A stretch of 64,000 nucleotides of DNA from Pontibacter virosus (GTDB taxonomy: Bacteria; Bacteroidota; Bacteroidia; Cytophagales; Hymenobacteraceae), in the NCBI RefSeq assembly GCF_003096355.1, contig NZ_QEKI01000001.1:124001-188000 (forward strand), in the 5' to 3' direction. The translations under genes and the position numbers were made by a program. Within the stretch, counting starts at the first letter, position 1, and each line of letters starts with the position of its first letter. Below the pieces are notes generated by a model. That model did not search any database and was not told where the DNA came from. It saw only the letters and a list, made by a program, of their open reading frames with translations. Positions 18,168 through 26,928 of this stretch are shown here, one piece after another.

Positions 18168-19865
18168 CTAATTCACTGGTTTCAGCTCTACCTCCCGGTT
18201 CCCTTCATGCGAGCGGCTCTGGTAGTATTGCAGGTGGAAACGGAGTCCTCTTGCCTCCCAGCCCTGGAAATGCCCGCTATTGAGGCGGCTTATAAAACTG
18301 TTGAAATCCTTTTCCTCCAGCGGTGTCCAGAGAGCTTCGGCCAGGGCAGGCATACGGGGCAGGAGCATGTATTGCAGGTGCGACGGAGATGAAATAAACT
18401 CGGTCCAGATATTGGCCTGTGCGCCCAGCACGTGCTTGCGTTCCAACATATTCAGCGCCTCCGGGTGAGGGTTATACTTGTACACACGTTCCAGTGTATT
18501 GATCGAGTAACTGGCCGCATAGGGCTCGCCATCCGGGCCAGTCTGGTGCCGGTTAAAGTAAAGCGGATCACCCGGCGTCATCACCACATCGTGCCCCATC
18601 TTTGCTGCAGCGATACCGCCCTTCTCGCCACGCCAACTCATGACGGTAGCCGTAGGCGCCAGCCCTCCTTCCAGGATCTCGTCCCAGCCCAGGAGCTTTT
18701 TGTTGTGCGCCAGCAGGTATTTTTCCATGCGCCTGATGAAGTAGCTCTGCAGCTCCTCTTCATTCTTTAATCCTTCTGCCGCCATTCTTGCCTGGCAGCG
18801 TGGGCACTTCTTCCAGTACGACTTGTCAACCTCGTCGCCGCCGATATGTATGTACTCGGAGGGGAAAATGGCCATGACCTCCTGTAGCACATCCTGCAAA
18901 AACAGGAAGGAGCTGTCGTTGCCGGCGCAGTAGATCAGATTAACTTTTGTGGGATCTGTCACGCCGTTCCAGAGGGACGAGCTGGGCGCCTGCTGCTGGT
19001 GGCGCTCGCAGGAGAACTCCGGGTATGCCGTCAGTGCCGCGCCGGAGTGGCCGGGAACATCAATCTCAGGCACCACCGTGATATTGCGGGCCCGGGCATA
19101 GGCCACTACCTCTCTGGCCTGCTCCTGGGTATAGTAGCCGCCGTAGGTATAGGGCTTACCGGTAAGCGGCTCTTTGTATGTAGAGTCGGGTTTGTAGTAC
19201 ACACTGCCGGGAATTTCCTGGCGCCAGGCCCCAACGGAGGTCAGTTTCGGGTACTTTTTAATTTCCAACCGCCAGCCTTCATTATCAGTCAGGTGCCAGT
19301 GAAAGGTATTCATCTTGTAGAGAGCCAATAGGTCGATGAATTCCTTCACGTCCTCTACCGTGTAAAAATGACGGCTTACATCCAGCAACATAGCACGCCA
19401 GCCGAAACGTGGCTCATCCTTGATTTCCATCCCCGGCACCAGAAGCACTTGGTTGGTGCGTATGGCAGGCAGCGTCTGAATCAGCGACTGTAAACCGTAA
19501 AACACTCCGGCTCTGGTGTTGCCCCGGATACGGATGGCCTCCGGCATAACGCTCAGCCTGTATCCTTCCGGACCCAGGTCTGCCATGCTCTCCAGGGAGA
19601 GTTCAATGGTTTTCGCTTTCTTTTTGTTAAGCGGCAAGGTATAGCCTGCTACATTTTTTACATGGTTCGCCAGATACTGTGCCAGGGCAGCCAGCTCTTT
19701 GTTAGTGCGTTTAAACTGAATGGAGGTATGCGCATCAAGTACAAAACCTTCCCCTTTCATTTCCAGGCTAACCGGCTGCGGAATAATGGGTGCATGTTGC
19801 GCCTGCGCCGGGAGTATAATCCCCAGGAACAAGTATAAAATGAGTAAGTTGTATCTGTTTTTCAT
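18168..19865 (-). CDS. GH20 beta-N-acetylhexosaminidase
   Basis: A 565-residue secreted hexosaminidase without extra C-terminal modules. The ATG at 19865 starts the signal peptide. It has GH20b (about 28-150) and a GH20 barrel (about 155-530), with catalytic Asp344-Glu345 in HIGGDEVDKSYW followed by the KKCPRCQARM cysteine pair shared with the GH20 at 12.5-14.8 kb. An unusual insert of about 20 residues (around QQQAPSSSLWNGVTDP) precedes the catalytic strand. It is probably a paralogue of that other GH20, with a different substrate range. A perfect inverted repeat lies in the gap just upstream. Confidence 0.94.
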   Translation of the reverse strand: MKNRYNLLILYLFLGIILPAQAQHAPIIPQPVSLEMKGEGFVLDAHTSIQFKRTNKELAALAQYLANHVKNVAGYTLPLNKKKAKTIELSLESMADLGPEGYRLSVMPEAIRIRGNTRAGVFYGLQSLIQTLPAIRTNQVLLVPGMEIKDEPRFGWRAMLLDVSRHFYTVEDVKEFIDLLALYKMNTFHWHLTDNEGWRLEIKKYPKLTSVGAWRQEIPGSVYYKPDSTYKEPLTGKPYTYGGYYTQEQAREVVAYARARNITVVPEIDVPGHSGAALTAYPEFSCERHQQQAPSSSLWNGVTDPTKVNLIYCAGNDSSFLFLQDVLQEVMAIFPSEYIHIGGDEVDKSYWKKCPRCQARMAAEGLKNEEELQSYFIRRMEKYLLAHNKKLLGWDEILEGGLAPTATVMSWRGEKGGIAAAKMGHDVVMTPGDPLYFNRHQTGPDGEPYAASYSINTLERVYKYNPHPEALNMLERKHVLGAQANIWTEFISSPSHLQYMLLPRMPALAEALWTPLEEKDFNSFISRLNSGHFQGWEARGLRFHLQYYQSRSHEGNREVELKPVN

Positions 19866-19906
19866 GCGATGCACTGTCAAACTAATAAGTGGCAGCAGGG
19901 TCCTTT

Positions 19907-19945
19907 TGAAGTATAAACATCACTGTAAATCATGTTTATACTTCA
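19907..19945. repeat. Inverted repeat in the leader of a GH20 gene
   Basis: GAAGTATAAACAT at 19908-19920 is repeated exactly in reverse complement at 19932-19944, with an 11-nt loop and one further T-A pair at the base. No T-run follows on either strand, so it is more likely an operator or an mRNA hairpin than a terminator. It lies 42 nt upstream of the GH20 start at 19865 and 44 nt after the stop of the preceding GH20. Confidence 0.55.
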
Positions 19946-19988
19946 GATGGCTGCTTTATTCTGCCAAAAAAGCCTTATCAGAATCCCC

Positions 19989-21623
19989 TTACTGGTTTTT
20001 CTTCTGTTCTTCAGCGTCTGAAAGCGGGGCGAAATGAATGTCTCGGTCCTCCCATACCTTCAGTAGCGGCAATAGTCCTTTTCTGAACTGCTCGTAGTTC
20101 TTGTTCTCTGGCTGGGTCCAGCCCACTTCGGCGTATGCGGCCAGGCGCGGGAACACCTGGTAGTGCATCTCGCCCCGGGTCGGAATCCACTCGCTCCACA
20201 TCTGGGAGCCGGTACCAATAATGTTCTGGTGGTATTCTTTTGGTAGCTCCTGCGGCACCGGGTCGAAGCTGTAGGCTTTTTGCAGCGGGATAGAACTGTA
20301 ATTATAGTCTAGGTAAGTCATCGAGTGCAGCGAGTTTACCAACTGGTAGCCCTTGGAGGCGGCCTGCGTGATCAGCTTCACATCGCCTTTCCAGAAATGC
20401 ACCACCACGTTTTTGGCCAGCTCGGTCTCGGCATTCGCGTCTGCTTTTTTCTCTTCAAAATCCGGGTGAATGTTGATGCCCATGATCTCATTCCAGCCCA
20501 TCATGCGGCGTCCGTTCTGCTCGATATACCTGGAGATGTTGTTGGTGAAATGCACCTGCAGGTCGGCATAGGTCTTCAGACCATGCTCCTTCATGTAGGC
20601 ATTCACTTGCTTTGATTTCTCCCAGGCCTCATAGCCCACTTCATCCCCACCAATGTGGATGACCTGCGATGGGAAAAGTGTGAATACCTCTTGCAACACG
20701 TCGTGCAGAAACTCCTGCACTTTCGGGCTGGTCACATCGTAGATGTCGTAGAAGCGGCCGAACTTTACAGGAACCTCAATTTTCTGATTATCAGTGCCCA
20801 GCCAGGGGTAAGCGGCGATGGCAGCGCTGGCATGCCCCGGCATCTCGATCTCCGGTACCACATTGATGTGGCGCTCGGCTGCATAAGCTACAAGCTCTTT
20901 AATCTCCTCCTGGGTATAAAAACCACTGTGTGGCTCTCCGGACTGTTTGTTGCTGTTCCACTTCTTCTCCCCTACGGCGGTGCTTTTTCTAACCGATCCA
21001 ATTTCCGTCAGCTTCGGGTATTTCTTGATCTCGATGCGCCAGCCCTGATCATCCACCAGGTGCCAGTGAAAGGTATTCATCTTCAGGCGGGCCATCTCAT
21101 CGAGGAGCAACTTCACCTCTTCTTTTCCCTTAAAGTGCCGGGCCTCATCCAAATGCAAGCCGCGCCACTCGAAACGCGGCGTATCCTCAATGGCGACCGC
21201 TGGCAAGGTATAGCTATCACCCGAAGTATGCACGGCTTGCAGCAAGCTTTGGATACCGTAGTGGATACCTGCTGCCGTAGCTGCCCTGATCGTCACCTGG
21301 GTCGGCGTTGAGGTTAATCTATACCCTTCTTTGCCCAGGTCTTTTGCCAGCTTCTTATCCAGCTCCAGACTGATCGTGTTCTTTTTTCCCTTGCCGGCAT
21401 TAGTCTGAAGTGAGAGGTTGTACCTCTCCTGCAGGGCTTTTTTCAGGAAGGCAGCTTCCTTCTCTGCTTCGGGGGCATACTGGATGGCTTTGGCATCGCC
21501 GAGCGCAAACTGCCCTTTCGCCAGCTCTATTTTATTGGGTCTCGGCAAGATGTTTATTTCCTGCGCGACTGCCTCAAAAGCGACCAGGCAAATCAGGAGG
21601 AACAGGTATAAGGACTTTTTCAT
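19989..21623 (-). CDS. GH20 beta-N-acetylhexosaminidase, divergent member
   Basis: A 544-residue secreted hexosaminidase; the ATG at 21623 begins the signal peptide (MKKSLYLFLLICLVAFEAVAQ). GH20b (about 24-145) precedes the barrel, with catalytic Asp327-Glu328 in HIGGDEVGYEAW. The barrel lacks the KKCxRC segment of its two neighbours and has a different active-site loop (HFWKGDVKLITQAASKG), so it is a separate GH20 lineage and probably has a different linkage or aglycone preference. The gap upstream is 63 nt, to the GH84 gene. Confidence 0.94.
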   Translation of the reverse strand: MKKSLYLFLLICLVAFEAVAQEINILPRPNKIELAKGQFALGDAKAIQYAPEAEKEAAFLKKALQERYNLSLQTNAGKGKKNTISLELDKKLAKDLGKEGYRLTSTPTQVTIRAATAAGIHYGIQSLLQAVHTSGDSYTLPAVAIEDTPRFEWRGLHLDEARHFKGKEEVKLLLDEMARLKMNTFHWHLVDDQGWRIEIKKYPKLTEIGSVRKSTAVGEKKWNSNKQSGEPHSGFYTQEEIKELVAYAAERHINVVPEIEMPGHASAAIAAYPWLGTDNQKIEVPVKFGRFYDIYDVTSPKVQEFLHDVLQEVFTLFPSQVIHIGGDEVGYEAWEKSKQVNAYMKEHGLKTYADLQVHFTNNISRYIEQNGRRMMGWNEIMGINIHPDFEEKKADANAETELAKNVVVHFWKGDVKLITQAASKGYQLVNSLHSMTYLDYNYSSIPLQKAYSFDPVPQELPKEYHQNIIGTGSQMWSEWIPTRGEMHYQVFPRLAAYAEVGWTQPENKNYEQFRKGLLPLLKVWEDRDIHFAPLSDAEEQKKNQ

Positions 21624-21686
21624 AAGAGATGGTTTAATGTGTATAGCATTGCGTTGATTATGAATCAAGTTCTACCAGTCTATACC

Positions 21687-24227
21687 TCAGCTGGCAGGCT
21701 GCTGCTTCACCAGTTCATAAATCCTTACCGGCTGGTTACTTCCCGTCGAGAATGTTAGCTCGGTAACACCTTTCAACTTGCTGCTGTCAAGCTGGATGTA
21801 GCTTTCTCTGCCGCTGTAAAGGGTTTGTCTTTTCCCTTTTGCAGCGGGCGCGGTAATGGAGTAAGAGGCTCCTTCGGTTTTCAGCAAAACCACAAGCCCG
21901 GTTCCCTTCAGTTCCTGTGGCAGCGTGACTGTAACTGGCTGCTGACTGGTGAGTGTTTGGTAAGTACTTATGCTTTTGTCATGTGCAAACACCGACTCGT
22001 TTTTACCGGCAACCGGCTTTACCTCCAATCGGAATTCTTTCAGGTAAAAGTTCTGTCGTTTGTCAGATGAGTTGCGGAGGCGCACATACTTTATAGCTGG
22101 GTCATTGAATACTATGCTTCCTTTGCCGTGCTCGGTGGTTGGGTCTGCTTTTGTCCATACTTGTCCGTCTTTGGAGGTTTCAAAAGCGCCCCAGGTAAGC
22201 AGGTTGTTGTTGCTCAAATTAAAGTGTAAAGCCGTAGCCTGTAATGCTTCCGAGGGCTTGAAGCCGATGTACTCCCCGCTGTCGAGAAAGGCTACTTCCA
22301 GCATCGGAGAGTAAGCGATGTCTTTGTTATTTTGCAGCAGGGGCTGACTCCCTAGTTTCTGGGATTTGCCGTACGCAGTGCTGATGGCGGTACCTCCGGC
22401 TATACCTGCCTGGCTCTGCCTTTCAGCCAGACCCAGAAAGTAGTTGCCTGTCTGTTTAAAGATGTCTTCTATAAAAGGCGTCAGCACCAGCGAGCCTGTT
22501 CTCACACCCGGCTGGTATGGGTTCTGGTTGAACGTGGCATTCACAGTGGCCATGCTATCCAACGTTGCCTCCAGTTGCAGGTAATCCGCCCAGGCGGCTG
22601 CATGGCTCGCCTTCACACGGTTTTCTGCCATCGCCATAACATGACTCCCGGCTTTGCCCAGGAATTCGAAATGCAGCAACCACGGCGAAATTTGCTCTAC
22701 CAGGCGCTTGTTCCGGCTCTTACTCCTGATTTCGGCAGGAGCCTTGGCTATACCTGCAAATTCCTCGTTTATTCTGGCTGCTGCCTCTGATTTGTACTTT
22801 CCGTTGTTATAAGCTTCCAGGAAAGTATGGATGTAGGGTTTGATCTCTACTGATTCATCGCGGCGGTAGTGGTGCCCGTTCGGACCAGGGTCGCTGTTAT
22901 GGGCATTGAAGATGCGGAAGGCTTCCGGTGCCTCTGGCATCACATACCTGTTGGCTGCCTCCCAGGCCAGCTGCGGATCGTACGCCTGCATGTTCCAACT
23001 GTACAGAGCCACACTGAAGATGGCCGGCTTGGAAGCCTCGGCCTTATCCATCGGGTTTGACACGAAGCCCGACATATCTTGTGCCGCTTTGGTATCGATG
23101 CCGTAGGATGGCCCCATGAGCAAGTGGTTGCGCACGTAGTCGCTCACCGGGAAATTCCACCACACATAGGCCGGGCGCTGTATGCGTTTGTTCACCCACT
23201 CCAACCCTTCCTTGGTGATGTCGTGCACGACGGTGTTGCCCGTCCACATCACGTGGATAGCCGGGTCGAGCTGCTCACCCAGGATGTCGAGGTAGGTACC
23301 CGGTTCCTTGTTCGCCCAGCCCTTGTTGTACTCGGTGGGACACATGATGAGCGGTGCCACGTCTCTTTTCTGGTTGATGAACTGGCGCTGGATGTAGTTG
23401 AGTAGGTTAGCCTGCATTTTGGCGTCCGTTCCAACCCCGGTGATGTCATCGAAGAAAACTGCAAAGGCGCGCACACCCAGGTCGTACATTTGGTTAAACT
23501 TCGTGATGATGGCGCTGCTGTCGGCTTGGCTCCATTGTATGTCCTTACCAGGGTGGATTGCCCACACGAAGTCCACCTTGTTGTTTTTTGCCTCTTGTGT
23601 CAGCTGCCGGATTTGCTGTGCCTCCATGGCAGGGTAAGGATCGCGCCAGTGCGGAGACGAGTGGTAGGGATCGTCCTTCGGACCATAGATATAAGTATTG
23701 AGTTTCAGCTTGCCATAAAAGCGCAGCTGCTCCAGCCGATCCTGGTGGCTCCAGGGATCTCCGTAAAAGCCTTCCACCGTGCCCCGGTAGGCCACATCCG
23801 GATAGTCAGTGATGCTAGCCTCTGGCAAGGTAATGTTCCCGTTCCGCTCTTTCTGCACTAACTGCGACAACGTCTGCGCGGCATAGAAAACAGAGCGGTT
23901 GTCATAAGCTTCTATACCTATCCCTTTGGGTGATATGTCAAGTTTATAAGCACCAGAGCGCTGCAACTTCGCATCACCCTTCTTTAGTTTCTTTATTTTC
24001 AGAGGTAGTGTTTTGCCTTTGCTTGCTACCGGCAAAACGGATTGAAACAGGGCATAGGTAGCCTGTTCTCCGGCATCAAGCCCGCTCACTTTATAAGCAT
24101 GTGCTGGTACAAAGCGCTGCTCACTTATAGTTGCTTCCTGGGGTTGGGGTACCACTACCTGCGCCGAGCTTGTTTGAGGTATAAAAAACAAAAGGGCTAC
24201 TACACTGCGCTTGAGAAACGTAAACAT
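21687..24227 (-). CDS. GH84 beta-N-acetylglucosaminidase
   Basis: An 846-residue secreted O-GlcNAcase-type enzyme, longer than the roughly 740 residues of the Bacteroides member. In order: signal peptide (1-22), GH20b-like domain (about 25-140), GH84 barrel starting at the signature TVEGFYGDPWSHQDR (about 150), a helical linker (about 450-600) and a C-terminal beta-sandwich region (about 620-845) with discoidin-like character. The substrate-assisted catalytic pair is Asp260-Asp261 in VFFDDITG. It removes terminal beta-GlcNAc, and the context suggests a glycan-degrading role rather than removal of intracellular O-GlcNAc. It lies between a GlcNAc-sulfatase-like gene and a GH20 gene. Confidence 0.95.
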   Translation of the reverse strand: MFTFLKRSVVALLFFIPQTSSAQVVVPQPQEATISEQRFVPAHAYKVSGLDAGEQATYALFQSVLPVASKGKTLPLKIKKLKKGDAKLQRSGAYKLDISPKGIGIEAYDNRSVFYAAQTLSQLVQKERNGNITLPEASITDYPDVAYRGTVEGFYGDPWSHQDRLEQLRFYGKLKLNTYIYGPKDDPYHSSPHWRDPYPAMEAQQIRQLTQEAKNNKVDFVWAIHPGKDIQWSQADSSAIITKFNQMYDLGVRAFAVFFDDITGVGTDAKMQANLLNYIQRQFINQKRDVAPLIMCPTEYNKGWANKEPGTYLDILGEQLDPAIHVMWTGNTVVHDITKEGLEWVNKRIQRPAYVWWNFPVSDYVRNHLLMGPSYGIDTKAAQDMSGFVSNPMDKAEASKPAIFSVALYSWNMQAYDPQLAWEAANRYVMPEAPEAFRIFNAHNSDPGPNGHHYRRDESVEIKPYIHTFLEAYNNGKYKSEAAARINEEFAGIAKAPAEIRSKSRNKRLVEQISPWLLHFEFLGKAGSHVMAMAENRVKASHAAAWADYLQLEATLDSMATVNATFNQNPYQPGVRTGSLVLTPFIEDIFKQTGNYFLGLAERQSQAGIAGGTAISTAYGKSQKLGSQPLLQNNKDIAYSPMLEVAFLDSGEYIGFKPSEALQATALHFNLSNNNLLTWGAFETSKDGQVWTKADPTTEHGKGSIVFNDPAIKYVRLRNSSDKRQNFYLKEFRLEVKPVAGKNESVFAHDKSISTYQTLTSQQPVTVTLPQELKGTGLVVLLKTEGASYSITAPAAKGKRQTLYSGRESYIQLDSSKLKGVTELTFSTGSNQPVRIYELVKQQPAS

Positions 24228-24311
24228 TTGGTTTGGCTTTTTTTAAAAACTTCGTCCCTTTTAAAGAAAGAGATGATTCTTCATTGTAACTATTGTAAAT
24301 CAGAAAGTCCG

Positions 24312-25853
24312 TTACAAACTACCGCCCTCTTTGGCCAGCAACTCCTTTGCCCCATCATCCTCGTACTTCTGGATCAGACCTTCCAGCTGTTTCCTGAGTT
24401 TGGCTGTTACTTTCTCGTATCCTTTCCTGCCGTAGAGGTTATGCATCTCTTTGGGATCTTTTTCCAGGTCGTACAGTTCCCACGACTCCACCCGCTTGTA
24501 AAAGCGGATCAGTTTGTAGCGTTCAGTCTTGATACCAAAGTGCGGCGACACCGAATGCTCGCCGTTCTCATAGTAATGGTAGTACATGGCCTCGCGCCCC
24601 TTTGCTTTCTTATCCCGCAACAAAGGAAGTATGGACTCTCCCTGCATGTCTTTGGGGATAGGTATACCGGCGGCATCCAGCATAGTCGGCGCAATGTCCA
24701 GGTTCATCACAAAGTGCTCTGACTTGGTACCCGGCTTTACCATACCCGGATAGCGCATCACCATAGGCGTGCGGAAAGACTCCTCATACATGAAGCGCTT
24801 GTCGAACCAACCGTGCTCGCCCATGTAAAAGCCCTGATCTGACACATAAATCACGATGGTATTGTCGGCAAGCCCGTTTTTGTCCAGGTAATCCAGGGTG
24901 CGGCCAATGCTGCGATCCAGTGCCGCGGCAGTAGCCAGGTAATCGCGCATGTAGCGCTGGTACTTCCACTCCACGAGTTCCTTGCCCTGCAGATTGCGTG
25001 CCATCAGATCATCATAGATCGGCTTGTAGTAGGCTGTGAATCTGGCTTTCTGATCGGCATTCATCCGGGTAATGTTTCCTTCTTTGATGTTATCATAGTC
25101 CGGGTACATTTTCAGGTCATAGCCCATGATCATGGTCTGGTCGATGGTCATGTCCTGCACCCTGGCCGCCTCGCGGTTCGTGTAATTGTCGTAGAAGTTG
25201 GCCGGCAGCGGGAACGTTTTACCATCAAACATGCCCATATCATCTAGATCCGGCATCCAGGTACGGTGTGTGGCTTTGTGGCCGATCACGAGGGCGAATG
25301 GTTTGCTTTTGTCACGCTTATCGAGCCACTCCTCTGCCACGTCCTCGGTCACGTCTGACACATAGCCTTCCACTCTTTCCCGGCTGCCATCCATCATAAT
25401 AAAATCCGGGTTGTAGTAGTGTCCCTGCCCGGGGAGTATCTGCCAGTAGTCGAAACCCTGTGGATTACTTTCCAGATGCCACTTGCCTACCCAGGCGGTC
25501 TGGTAGCCGCCTTCACGCAGTTCCTTGATAAAGCTGTTCTGGCTGCCATCGAAATGTGAATTTTCATTATCCTTGAACCCGTTCTTGTGACTGTACTTAC
25601 CAGTCAGGATCACGGCCCGGCTTGGTCCGCAAATGGAATTCGTGACATAGGCCTTATTAAAGATAGCCCCTTCGTTGGCAATGCGGTCGATGTTAGGTGT
25701 TTGCATCAGGTTGCCATCATAGGCACTAATGGCTTGAAACGCATGGTCATCGGACACAATAATGACAATATTGGGCTGCTTTTTTTTCTGCTGTGCGAGA
25801 GCTGAAAGACTTATAACCAGCCCTGCCAGTATCAGATATACAAATTTCTTCAT
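24312..25853 (-). CDS. Family S1 sulfatase, N-acetylglucosamine-6-sulfatase-like
   Basis: A 513-residue exported sulfatase with signal peptide MKKFVYLILAGLVISLSALA. The formylglycine site is CGPSRAVILTGKYSHKNGF with Cys75. IIVSDDHA, VGKWHLESNPQGFDYW and VSDQGFYMGEHGWFDKRFMYEES are typical of the S1_11 group, which contains 6-O-GlcNAc sulfatases from Bacteroides. I therefore read it as removing 6-sulfate from GlcNAc of keratan sulfate, mucin or sulfated N-glycans. The subfamily call rests on motif memory and not on a search. GH16 lies upstream (52 nt) and GH84 downstream (84 nt), consistent with desulfation before exo-cleavage. Confidence 0.93.
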   Translation of the reverse strand: MKKFVYLILAGLVISLSALAQQKKKQPNIVIIVSDDHAFQAISAYDGNLMQTPNIDRIANEGAIFNKAYVTNSICGPSRAVILTGKYSHKNGFKDNENSHFDGSQNSFIKELREGGYQTAWVGKWHLESNPQGFDYWQILPGQGHYYNPDFIMMDGSRERVEGYVSDVTEDVAEEWLDKRDKSKPFALVIGHKATHRTWMPDLDDMGMFDGKTFPLPANFYDNYTNREAARVQDMTIDQTMIMGYDLKMYPDYDNIKEGNITRMNADQKARFTAYYKPIYDDLMARNLQGKELVEWKYQRYMRDYLATAAALDRSIGRTLDYLDKNGLADNTIVIYVSDQGFYMGEHGWFDKRFMYEESFRTPMVMRYPGMVKPGTKSEHFVMNLDIAPTMLDAAGIPIPKDMQGESILPLLRDKKAKGREAMYYHYYENGEHSVSPHFGIKTERYKLIRFYKRVESWELYDLEKDPKEMHNLYGRKGYEKVTAKLRKQLEGLIQKYEDDGAKELLAKEGGSL

Positions 25854-25905
25854 GGTGTTCAGGTATAAGTGAATGATCGTTATATCAGGAGATAGTGGCC
25901 TTGCT

Positions 25906-26718
25906 CTATAAATTTGCTTTCTGCTGGTCCTTTTTCTGGTAAACCCTTACCCAATCTACCAGCATCTGAACAGGCAGGTCTTCGTCCTTGATGGTTCCTA
26001 CCCAGTTTCCCCCAAGCGCCTGATTCAGGATGATATAGTATTCCTGGTCGAAAGGCCATTGGCGAAAATCAGCATTTTCTATTTTGGGGTAAGAAAAGGT
26101 CTTCTTATGGTTTACAAAAAAATCCAGCCGGTCCGGGTACCATTCTAAGCCGAAGATGTTGTATTCACCTTCCTGAAATGGCGCAGTGGCAAAGTATACC
26201 GGATCTGTTTTCTGATTCTGTTTGTCAATGTAGTGACTGTGCAGGGTCTGGTAGAAAACGGTATCGTAGTTGAGATGCTCCATGATATCGATCTCGCCGG
26301 AATCTGGCCAGCCGCCATACGTAGCATCCTGTGGCATGAGCCAGATGGCGGGCCAGGAACCTTTGCCTTTGGCAAGTTTTGCCCTCACTTCCACTTTCCC
26401 ATACCTGAAAGCGAACTTGTTTTTGGTGTGGATACAGGCGGTTTGATACCTGGCTGTGTCCGCGGGATCTTCATTTAACTTAGCACGCAGGTATAGCTGA
26501 CCATCTTTTACAAAGGTGGTGGCGGGGTTGTCAGCACAATAGCAGGCCCAATCCGGAGATCTCCTACCCGCAAAACTCCATTTAGCGGAATCAGGTGCTC
26601 CGTCCTTGTCAAATTCTTCCTCCCACAGCAACACCCAGTCAGCGGCCTTTTCTTTCCGGGGTAGAGAAGTGCAGCTCATGCAGATGATCAGCAGGAAAGG
26701 GAGGATTTGCTTTATCAT
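25906..26718 (-). CDS. GH16 endo-glycosidase, probable lipoprotein
   Basis: A 270-residue retaining endo-enzyme. The ATG at 26718 gives a probable lipoprotein signal (MIKQILPFLLIICMSC). The active-site strand is GEIDIMEH: Glu142 is the nucleophile, Asp144 its helper and Glu146 the acid/base. The best known GH16 targets are beta-1,3-glucans and galactans, but some GH16 members in mucin-degrading Bacteroidota are endo-O-glycanases that cut poly-LacNAc. The company here (SusC/SusD upstream, GlcNAc sulfatase, GH84 and GH20 downstream) favours that role as an endo-enzyme on the cell surface. That substrate assignment is inference. It is the first enzyme gene after the SusC/SusD pair, 210 nt from it. 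Confidence 0.9.
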   Translation of the reverse strand: MIKQILPFLLIICMSCTSLPRKEKAADWVLLWEEEFDKDGAPDSAKWSFAGRRSPDWACYCADNPATTFVKDGQLYLRAKLNEDPADTARYQTACIHTKNKFAFRYGKVEVRAKLAKGKGSWPAIWLMPQDATYGGWPDSGEIDIMEHLNYDTVFYQTLHSHYIDKQNQKTDPVYFATAPFQEGEYNIFGLEWYPDRLDFFVNHKKTFSYPKIENADFRQWPFDQEYYIILNQALGGNWVGTIKDEDLPVQMLVDWVRVYQKKDQQKANL

Positions 26719-26928
26719 TCTTTTAACTGTGTAAAAGGGGTAAAAGGGACTGCACAATCCTAGCGGAATGGCAATCCCTTCTTCACCTAAATCAAACTCA
26801 ATCTATTTACTCTAATCTAATCCTTACTTAATTGCCGTCATTTATCCTCGTAGCTCCGCCCATACTCTTTTAACACAGCATGGAAGCACCCAATAATCAT
26901 GACTGGCATTGCGAGTATTGTATCTATT

